Source of the DNA: Actinomycetales bacterium | GTDB lineage: Bacteria > Actinomycetota > Actinomycetes > Actinomycetales > Actinomycetaceae | Assembly: GCA_022838965.1 (NCBI GenBank) | Contig: JALHDK010000033.1 | Coordinates: forward strand, 1 to 12,892 | Direction of reading: 5' to 3' | Length of the DNA stretch: 12,892 nucleotides | Shown: piece after piece, positions 1-4,879 of the stretch | How positions within the stretch are numbered: position 1 is the stretch's first letter | How the letters are laid out: each line of letters begins with the position of its first letter | Position numbers and translations under genes: made by a program | Notes under the pieces: generated by a model | Database searches by the model: none | Seen by the model: the letters and a program-made list of their open reading frames with translations, nothing else | Told to the model about the DNA's origin: nothing

Positions 1-8
1 CAGGCCTT

Positions 9-440
9 CTAGGCGTCGGTGGACCACAACGCCCACGCCACCAGCACGGGCTGGAAGAAGAGCCGGATGAACCGGGCCTGATCCGATTCCAGGCCGAAGG
101 CATCGATCCCGTTGACCCACTGGGAGATGTTGCCGGGGAAGATGGCCACGAAGAACGCGGCCGTGGTCCACCCCACCAGCACGCGGTACCGGTGCAGCGC
201 GATGAGCGCGGCGCCCAGTGCCAGCTCCACGACGCCGGAGACCACCACCACCAGGTCCGGGTCAAGGGGGAGCCACGTGGGCACCTGGGCCTGGAACTCC
301 TCGCGCAGCGGGCCGAGGTGGGCGGTGCCGGCGAACAAGAGGAAGCCGCCGAGGGCCACCCGGCCGATGATGCGCGGGACGGTGGAGCTGCCCCTCGCCC
401 CAAGCCAGGAGCCCTCCGCCTGGCGAGCCCTCATGTCCAT
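9..440 (-). CDS. DoxX-family four-helix membrane protein
   Basis: Predicted small integral membrane protein of 143 residues, or 141 from the second ATG. The chain shows four hydrophobic segments: about 24-43 (with a FAGTAHL motif), 61-82, 86-105 and a C-terminal one at about 124-140. A short proline-rich loop (VPTWLPLDPDLV) sits between helices 1 and 2, and FPGN follows helix 3. This pattern and length fit the small DoxX/DoxD-like family, whose biochemical role is mostly unknown; some members are linked to redox or thiosulfate metabolism. The gene lies directly after the HAD phosphatase. Two in-frame ATGs are possible, at 440 and 434. The ATG at 434-432 overlaps the HAD stop codon in an ATGA arrangement, which suggests translational coupling and favours the shorter form. 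I saw no Shine-Dalgarno sequence. The family call is firm; the specific function is unknown. Confidence 0.85.
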   Translation of the reverse strand: MDMRARQAEGSWLGARGSSTVPRIIGRVALGGFLLFAGTAHLGPLREEFQAQVPTWLPLDPDLVVVVSGVVELALGAALIALHRYRVLVGWTTAAFFVAIFPGNISQWVNGIDAFGLESDQARFIRLFFQPVLVAWALWSTDA

Positions 441-1291
441 GGCAGGCCGAGCACCGCGGAGATCGTCCGCACCACGCCGTTCTCCGAGTTCGGGGGGGCC
501 ACGTACCGAGCCCGCGCGCGCAGCCGGGGGTGCGCGTTCTCCATGGCGAAAGAGTAGTCGGCGGCGTCCATCATCTCGCAGTCGTTGAGGAAGTCCCCGA
601 ACGCCATGGTCTGGGCGGGCGTGATGCCGAAGGCCCGCTGGATGTGGCGGATGGCGTTGCCCTTGTTGGTGTCGGGGTTCATGATGTCCACCCAGTGCTC
701 GCCTGAGACCACCACCCGGACCTCGCCGGTGAAGGGGGCGAGCCCGCGCGCCGTTCCGTGTTCCGCGGACCCGAAGTCGTAGACCGCGATCTTCAGGATC
801 GGATCCACCGGGCGCCGGAGCAGGTCGTCCACCACCTCGAGGTGGGCGTAGTAGTGGTCCGCCTGCTCCATGAAGGCGGGGTCGTCCCGCTCGATGTAGG
901 CCGAGTCCTTCCCGCAGACCACGGCGCCCACGTCCGCTCCCCCGGCCCCCAGCGCCCGGACCGCCTCGACCAGGCGGCGCACCACGTCGTCGTCCAGCGT
1001 GTCCGAGCTGATCTCCGCCCGCCCGTTGACGACGTACGCCCCGTTCTCCGCGATGTACACCAGCTCGTCGGCCACGTCCCCGAAGAGCCGGTAGAGCGTG
1101 TGGTACTGCCGCCCGCTCGCGGGGCAGAAGTGGATGCCGCGGCGGAAGAGCACGTCCGCCAGGGGCCAGAAGTGGTCGTGGATCTGTTTGGCGTCGTCGA
1201 GGAGGGTGCCGTCCATGTCGGCGGCGATCAGCCGGATGTCCGGCCGCGGGTCGAAGGAGGGCAGCGCCACGGTCTCGGAGGATCCGGTCAC
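431..1291 (-). CDS. Cof-type HAD-IIB family phosphatase
   Basis: Soluble HAD-superfamily hydrolase of 286 residues, the usual length for Cof/YidA-type sugar-phosphate or nucleotide phosphatases. All four HAD motifs are present: motif I DMDGTLLDD with nucleophile D25 and acid/base D27; motif II PASGRQ with S59; motif III lysine K210 in NPDTNKGNAI; motif IV GDFLNDCEM with D233 and D237. A C2-type cap lies between motifs II and III, and the terminal PNSENGV stretch is typical of the family. The GTG at 1291-1289 was chosen because the reading frame upstream only mirrors the opposite gene, and because a TACGCT -10 box ends 6 nt before it, which would make the transcript leaderless. A GTG at 1270 is an alternative start. 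The substrate cannot be read from sequence. The stop codon overlaps the DoxX start region, so the two are probably co-transcribed. Confidence 0.9.
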   Translation of the reverse strand: MTGSSETVALPSFDPRPDIRLIAADMDGTLLDDAKQIHDHFWPLADVLFRRGIHFCPASGRQYHTLYRLFGDVADELVYIAENGAYVVNGRAEISSDTLDDDVVRRLVEAVRALGAGGADVGAVVCGKDSAYIERDDPAFMEQADHYYAHLEVVDDLLRRPVDPILKIAVYDFGSAEHGTARGLAPFTGEVRVVVSGEHWVDIMNPDTNKGNAIRHIQRAFGITPAQTMAFGDFLNDCEMMDAADYSFAMENAHPRLRARARYVAPPNSENGVVRTISAVLGLPWT

Positions 1292-1297
1292 CCCCCG

Positions 1298-1303
1298 AGC
1301 GTA
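1298..1303 (-). promoter_or_regulatory. Candidate -10 box for the HAD/DoxX pair
   Basis: The minus strand reads TACGCT here, a TANNNT match. Six bases separate it from the GTG of the HAD gene, so the expected transcription start falls on or next to the start codon and the mRNA would be leaderless. No recognisable -35 hexamer is seen, which is common for actinobacterial promoters. Inferred from spacing only. Confidence 0.45.
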
Positions 1304-1330
1304 CGCCGCCCCCGCCGCTTGTGGGGGGCG

Positions 1331-1336
1331 TAGAGT
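1331..1336 (+). promoter_or_regulatory. Candidate -10 box for the FAD oxidoreductase
   Basis: TAGAGT followed by six bases and then the ATG at 1343. This is the spacing of leaderless actinobacterial transcripts, and there is no Shine-Dalgarno sequence before the ATG. The -10 box for the opposite gene lies only about 30 bp away, so the two promoters share one short region and could be co-regulated or interfere. Confidence 0.5.
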
Positions 1337-1342
1337 CCGCAC

Positions 1343-2878
1343 ATGCCCCGGTACGACGCCGTCGTCGTGGGTGGTGGCCACAACGGCCTCACCGCCGCGG
1401 CGTACCTCGCGCGGGCCGGCCGGCGTGTGCTCGTCCTCGAGCGCCTCGACCACGTGGGCGGCGCGGCCATCTCCGCGCCGGTCTTCCCGGGTGTCGACGC
1501 ACGGCTCTCCCGCTACGCCTACCTCGTCTCGCTTCTGCCCCGCCGGATCGTGGACGACCTGGGCCTGCGCGTCACCCTGCGCCGCCGCCGCTTCGCCTCC
1601 TACACGCCTGTGGGGGATGGCGGCCTGCTCGTCGACACCCACGACGCCGCCGCCACCCGCGCCTCTTTCGCCCGCCTCACCGGCGGCGAGTCCGAGTTCC
1701 GGGCGTGGACCGCGCTGTACGGCCGGATCCGACGCCTCGCCACGCGTCTCGCCCCCACCCTCCTCGAGCCGCTCCGCAGCCGGGAGGAGCTCCGCCGCGT
1801 CGTCGACGACGACGCGACCTGGCACGACCTCCTCGAGGCCCCCATCGGGGCGGTCATCCGGCGGGAGGTGCGGGACGACGTCGTGCGCGGGGTGGTCGCC
1901 ACCGACGCCCTGATCGGCACCTTCGCCGACCTCGACGCTCCGGATCTCGCGCAGAACCGCTGCTTCCTGTACCACGTCATCGGCAACGGGACCGGCGACT
2001 GGGACGTGCCCGTCGGCGGGATGGGCGCGGTCAGCGGGGCGCTCCGGGACGCGGCGGCGGGCTCGGGCGCGGAGATCCGCGTCCAGGCGGAGGTGACAGC
2101 CGTGGACCCCTCCGGCGAGGTCACCTTCGTGGACGACGACGGCGCGGCGCACCGCGTGGGCGCCGCGCACGTGCTCGCCGGCTGCGCCCCGGCGACGCTC
2201 GCCCGGCTGCTCGGCGAGGGCGGCGGCGCGACACCGGAGGGCGCGCAACTCAAGGTGAACATGCTGCTGGCGCGACTGCCCCGGCTGCGGGACGGCGTCG
2301 ACCCGGTGGCCGCGTTCTCGGGGACGTTCCACGTGAACGAATCGCTCACGCAGCTACAGCAGGCGTACCGGGAGGCGGCAGCGGGAACGATTCCCGCGCT
2401 GCCACCCGCGGAGATCTACTGCCACTCGCTCACGGACCCCTCGATCCTGGGGCCAGAGCTGCGCTCCGCCGGCGCCCACACCCTCACCCTCTTCGCACTC
2501 CACATGCCCACCCGGCTGTTCCGCGCCGACAACGAGGGCCGGCGGGCCGAGGCGCTCACCGCCACCCTCCGCTCGCTGGACTCCGTGCTGGCCGAGCCGA
2601 TCGAGGACTGCCTGCTCCGCGACGCCGACGGGCGGCCCTGCCTCGAGGCGCGCACCCCGCTGGACCTCGAGTCCGACGTCGGGCTTCCGGGTGGCCACAT
2701 CTTTCACCACCCGCTGCAATGGCCGTTCGCGGAGAGCCCGGACGAGGTGGGCACGTGGGGCGTCGAGACGGCACACCCCCGCGTCCTGCTCTGCGGCGCC
2801 GGCGCCCGGCGCGGCGGGGGCGTGAGCGGTATCCCGGGCCGCGCGGCGGCCATGGCCATCCTCGGCCGCCAAAGCTGA
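1343..2878 (+). CDS. Phytoene desaturase-like (PYROXD2-type) FAD oxidoreductase
   Basis: FAD-dependent oxidoreductase of 511 residues, the usual size for the phytoene-dehydrogenase/PYROXD2-like family. The N-terminal Rossmann fold is clear: the dinucleotide-binding loop GGGHNG at 10-15, the acidic residue E33 ending strand 2, and VGGAA at 38-42. A mid-protein VGGMGAVSGAL segment matches the family block that precedes the second FAD-binding strand. The C-terminal block, CGAG followed by RGGGVSGIPGRAAAMAI, is the second FAD-contacting motif of this family. No carotenoid biosynthesis genes (crtB, crtE) are nearby, so a carotenoid role is not supported and the substrate is unknown. The ATG at 1343 was chosen for its -10 spacing and because the Rossmann motif starts right after it. 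The gene is divergent from the HAD gene and is followed by a tandem repeat rather than another co-directional gene. Confidence 0.88.
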   Translation: MPRYDAVVVGGGHNGLTAAAYLARAGRRVLVLERLDHVGGAAISAPVFPGVDARLSRYAYLVSLLPRRIVDDLGLRVTLRRRRFASYTPVGDGGLLVDTHDAAATRASFARLTGGESEFRAWTALYGRIRRLATRLAPTLLEPLRSREELRRVVDDDATWHDLLEAPIGAVIRREVRDDVVRGVVATDALIGTFADLDAPDLAQNRCFLYHVIGNGTGDWDVPVGGMGAVSGALRDAAAGSGAEIRVQAEVTAVDPSGEVTFVDDDGAAHRVGAAHVLAGCAPATLARLLGEGGGATPEGAQLKVNMLLARLPRLRDGVDPVAAFSGTFHVNESLTQLQQAYREAAAGTIPALPPAEIYCHSLTDPSILGPELRSAGAHTLTLFALHMPTRLFRADNEGRRAEALTATLRSLDSVLAEPIEDCLLRDADGRPCLEARTPLDLESDVGLPGGHIFHHPLQWPFAESPDEVGTWGVETAHPRVLLCGAGARRGGGVSGIPGRAAAMAILGRQS

Positions 2879-2891
2879 GGCGGGGCAGCCT

Positions 2892-2931
2892 CCCGGAAAG
2901 CCCCCGAGGCCCCCGGAAAGCCCCCGAGGCC
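2892..2931. repeat. Two-copy 20-bp GC-rich tandem repeat
   Basis: Two perfect head-to-tail copies of a 20-base unit (cccggaaag followed by cccccgaggcc), with a partial third copy in ccccggggcc. It lies between the stop codon of the FAD oxidoreductase and the end of the protease remnant. The unit is C-rich with weak self-complementarity and does not form a long hairpin. It may be simple slippage-derived sequence. Confidence 0.75.
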
Positions 2932-2941
2932 CCCGGGGCCC

Positions 2942-3313
2942 TCAGAAGCCCGCGACGTTCACAAGGGGCTCCTGCGTCCCGTCGGGGTTGCCCGTCCAGT
3001 CGAAGGTCCCGGTGGACTCCAGGGCTGCCTTGACGTCGGCGGGCGACGCTTCGGGATTGCCGGAGAGGTAGAGGGCCGCCGCCCCCGCGACGTGCGGACT
3101 CGCCATGGACGTCCCGGACAGGCTGCGGTAGCCGCCGCCGAGCCAGGTGGACAGCACGCAGACGCCGGGGGCGGTGAGGTCGACGTCGGCACCGTAGTTC
3201 GAGAAGCCGGCGAACGCGTCGTCCACGCCGTACTGGCAGGTCGGAACCCCGATGCCGCCGGGCAGCCCGTCGAAGTCGGTGATCGTGGAGACCGTGATGA
3301 CCTCGTCATAGCC
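2942..3313 (-). pseudogene. 3' remnant of a subtilisin-like (S8) serine protease
   Basis: The last 123 codons of a subtilase. The remnant begins at [16 protein letters not shown], which in S8 proteases follows the oxyanion-hole region. It continues through [15 protein letters not shown] and reaches the catalytic serine block [15 protein letters not shown], then ends with the usual terminal helix ([12 protein letters not shown]) and a stop. The catalytic Asp and His and the oxyanion Asn, all expected upstream, are absent, as are any signal peptide and propeptide. The open frame continues 5' of the remnant for about 125 codons, but that stretch is only the antisense of the neighbouring plus-strand remnant and has no protease similarity. 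The gene should be non-functional here. The break is sharp at about 3311-3313, with no frameshift inside the remnant, which suggests a recent event or an assembly artefact. Confidence 0.85.
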
Positions 3314-3316
3314 CCA
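3308..3316. other. Head-to-head junction of two truncated genes
   Basis: Protease similarity on the minus strand extends up to the Gly codon at 3313-3311. Similarity to the secreted-protein domain on the plus strand starts at the Ala codon at 3311-3313. The two therefore abut or share about 3 bp. Each retains its own 3' end and neither has a 5' end, and no insertion-sequence ends or long inverted repeats flank the point. This arrangement is expected at one end of an inversion. Confidence 0.7.
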
Positions 3317-3655
3317 CCCGCCCTCGACGTCACCGTCAACCCCGTGGGGCGCTTCGACGCCAAGACCGGCAGCGCCCTGATCTCCGGGACCGTGATGTGC
3401 GAGGACACCGCCGAATTCGGCTACATCGAAGCCTCCGTCACGCAGCGCGTCGGCCGGCTGCTGCTCCGAGGGTGGGGCGCCACGGAGGTCACCTGCGACG
3501 GCACCGTGCGTCCCTGGCAACTCGAGGTGATTGGTGACAACGGGCTCTTCAAGGGCGGCAAGACCGTGACCGTCACCTTCGCGGCGGCCTGTGGCGCGGC
3601 ATTCTGCTCGGAGTACCTCGGGGAGTTCACGATCCAGCTCAAGGGCAAGAAGTAG
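3311..3655 (+). pseudogene. 3' remnant of a small secreted protein (DUF6299-like)
   Basis: A 114-codon plus-strand remnant beginning [16 protein letters not shown] and ending in LKGKK and a TAG stop. The sequence is a beta-rich domain with four cysteines (in TVMCED, EVTCDG and AACGAAFC) and repeated Val/Thr strands, as in small exported actinobacterial proteins. It resembles DUF6299-type domains from memory only; a profile search is needed. APP is a plausible mature N-terminus just after signal-peptidase cleavage, so the missing 5' part may be little more than the signal peptide, start codon and promoter. No in-frame ATG or GTG with a ribosome binding site lies at the break. The in-frame ATG at 3092 lies in antisense protease sequence and would give a nonsense N-terminus. 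Expression as a secreted protein is therefore unlikely. Confidence 0.65.
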
Positions 3656-3667
3656 CATCCCGTCCCG

Positions 3668-3700
3668 GGGGGCGTGCGGACACCAGGTCCGCACGCCCCC
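3668..3700. terminator. Strong bidirectional hairpin terminator
   Basis: A perfect 14-bp inverted repeat, gggggcgtgcggac and its complement, with a 5-nt loop (accag). It lies between the plus-strand remnant ending at 3655 and the minus-strand old yellow enzyme ending at 3701, so it can serve both directions. No T-run follows the stem in either direction, as is common for terminators in GC-rich actinobacteria. Confidence 0.75.
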
Positions 3701-4822
3701 TCAGTCCGTCAGGAGGGGGTAGTCGTTGTACCCCGCCGCGCCGGGGGTGTAGAACGTCGCCGGATCCGGGGCATTCAGCGCCCGCCCCTCGCGCCACCGC
3801 CGCACCAGGTCCGGGTTGGCGAGAATCGGCCGGCCCACCGCCACCGCGTCGCCCAGCCCTTCCGCGAGGAAGCGCTCCGCGTCCGCGCGCGTGGTGACCA
3901 CTTCGAAGCCACTGTTGATCACCAGCGGTCCCCCGAAGTCACGCCGGATCCCCTGCGCCAGCTCGCCCTCCGGGTGCGCCGACAGCACGTGCAGGTACGC
4001 CAGCCCCAGTCCCGCGATCCCGCTGGTCAGCGCCGCGTAGGTCGCGCGCACGTCGGGTGAGTCGTGTTCCTCCAGACCCTGCCGGGTCTCGCCGGGTGAC
4101 AGGCGCACCGCGGTCCGCTCCGCCCCGACGACGTCGGCCACTGCTCGCGTCACCTCCACCACGAGCCGCGCGCGCCGTTCGGGGGAGCCGCCGTAGGCGT
4201 CGTCGCGGCGGTTCGTGGACGCCGCGAGGAACTCCTGCAGCAGGTAGCCGTTGGCGGCGTGGAGTTCCACGCCGTCGAACCCCGCCGCGATCGCCCGCCG
4301 GGCCGCGTCCACGAACTCGGCGACGACGTCGCCCATCTCGTCCGTCCGCAGCGCCCGTGGCGTGGCGTGCGGGGCCACACCTCCACCGGGAAGGCGCCGC
4401 TCCCCCGGGACCGGGATCGCCGACGGCGCCACGATGCCCCGCTCCCCGGCGTCCGGCAGGGTGCACACCCGGCCGCCGTGCATCAGCTGCAGCACGATCC
4501 GGCCGCCCGCCTCGTGGACGGCGTCGGTGACGCGGCGCCAGCCCGCCACGTGGGCATCCGTCGCGATGCCCGGCTGGTTGGGGTAGGTCCGCGACCGGTG
4601 CGAGAGGAAGGTGCCCTCCGCGATGATGAGGCCCACGGTTGCCCGGTCCGCGTAGTGATGCACCATGAGGTCCGATGGCGTGCCGTCGTCGTGCGCGCGC
4701 CGCCGGGTGAGGGGGGCCATCACGATCCGGTTGGGCAGCCGGAGCCGGCCGAGGCGGACGGGGGTGAACAGGGACGGGGCAGCCCCGCCCTCCTGGGTGG
4801 CGAGAGTGGCGGTGGACGTCAT
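3701..4822 (-). CDS. Old yellow enzyme-family FMN ene-reductase (NemA/alkene reductase type)
   Basis: FMN-dependent TIM-barrel oxidoreductase of 373 residues that reduces activated C=C bonds, and often nitro compounds or nitrate esters, using NAD(P)H. It shows the family order: FTPVRLGRLRLPNRIVMAPLTR at the N-terminus with T39 near the flavin; IAEGTFLS; the PNQPGIATDAHVAGW block; QLMHGGR at 112-118; the substrate-anion pair H188 and N191 in ELHAANGYLLQEF; NRRDDAYGGSPERR; and the phosphate-binding C-terminal stretch ending in AVGRPILANPDLVRR. The C-terminus FYTPGAAGYNDYPLL is typical of the NemA-like subgroup. The ATG at 4822 was chosen because the family homology begins about 18 residues later and a TACGAT -10 box lies 7 nt upstream. 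The gene diverges from the ATPase. The physiological substrate is unknown; a stress or detoxification role is usual. Confidence 0.93.
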   Translation of the reverse strand: MTSTATLATQEGGAAPSLFTPVRLGRLRLPNRIVMAPLTRRRAHDDGTPSDLMVHHYADRATVGLIIAEGTFLSHRSRTYPNQPGIATDAHVAGWRRVTDAVHEAGGRIVLQLMHGGRVCTLPDAGERGIVAPSAIPVPGERRLPGGGVAPHATPRALRTDEMGDVVAEFVDAARRAIAAGFDGVELHAANGYLLQEFLAASTNRRDDAYGGSPERRARLVVEVTRAVADVVGAERTAVRLSPGETRQGLEEHDSPDVRATYAALTSGIAGLGLAYLHVLSAHPEGELAQGIRRDFGGPLVINSGFEVVTTRADAERFLAEGLGDAVAVGRPILANPDLVRRWREGRALNAPDPATFYTPGAAGYNDYPLLTD

Positions 4823-4829
4823 GTGTTCG

Positions 4830-4835
4830 ATCGTA
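4830..4835 (-). promoter_or_regulatory. Candidate -10 box for the old yellow enzyme gene
   Basis: The minus strand reads TACGAT, then seven bases, then the ATG. The transcription start would fall on the ATG, giving a leaderless mRNA; no Shine-Dalgarno sequence is present. A weak -35 candidate, GCTACA at 4858-4853 on the minus strand, sits 17 bp upstream. Confidence 0.5.
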
Positions 4836-4854
4836 TGCGGCTCGGCGACGGCTG

Positions 4855-4860
4855 TAGCAT
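4855..4860 (+). promoter_or_regulatory. Candidate -10 box for the P-type ATPase gene
   Basis: TAGCAT lies 19 nt before the ATG at 4880, so transcription would begin near 4867 and leave a leader of about 13 nt. That leader holds AAGGGA (4869-4874), 5 nt before the ATG. This box overlaps the -35 region proposed for the opposite gene, so the two promoters may compete. Confidence 0.4.
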
Positions 4861-4879
4861 TCCGGGCGAAGGGACGAGC

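Noticed and set aside
1292..2332. Long upstream extension of the minus-strand HAD frame, which would give a 633-residue protein
   Set aside because: The extension is antisense to the well-supported FAD oxidoreductase and has an Arg/His/Glu-rich composition typical of GC-rich shadow frames. HAD homology starts after 1291.
1343..2878. Carotenoid pathway gene (phytoene desaturase proper)
   Set aside because: No crtB, crtE or other carotenoid genes lie near. Family resemblance alone covers many unrelated FAD oxidoreductases, so only the broad family is called.
3092..3655. 187-residue plus-strand protein starting at ATG 3092
   Set aside because: The first 70 or so residues are the antisense of the protease remnant. 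Only the part after about 3311 resembles a real protein, so it is reported as a 3' remnant.
2942..3694. 250-residue minus-strand protein with a protease C-terminus
   Set aside because: Its N-terminal half is the antisense of the plus-strand remnant. The active-site Asp, His and oxyanion Asn are missing, so it is not a functional protease.
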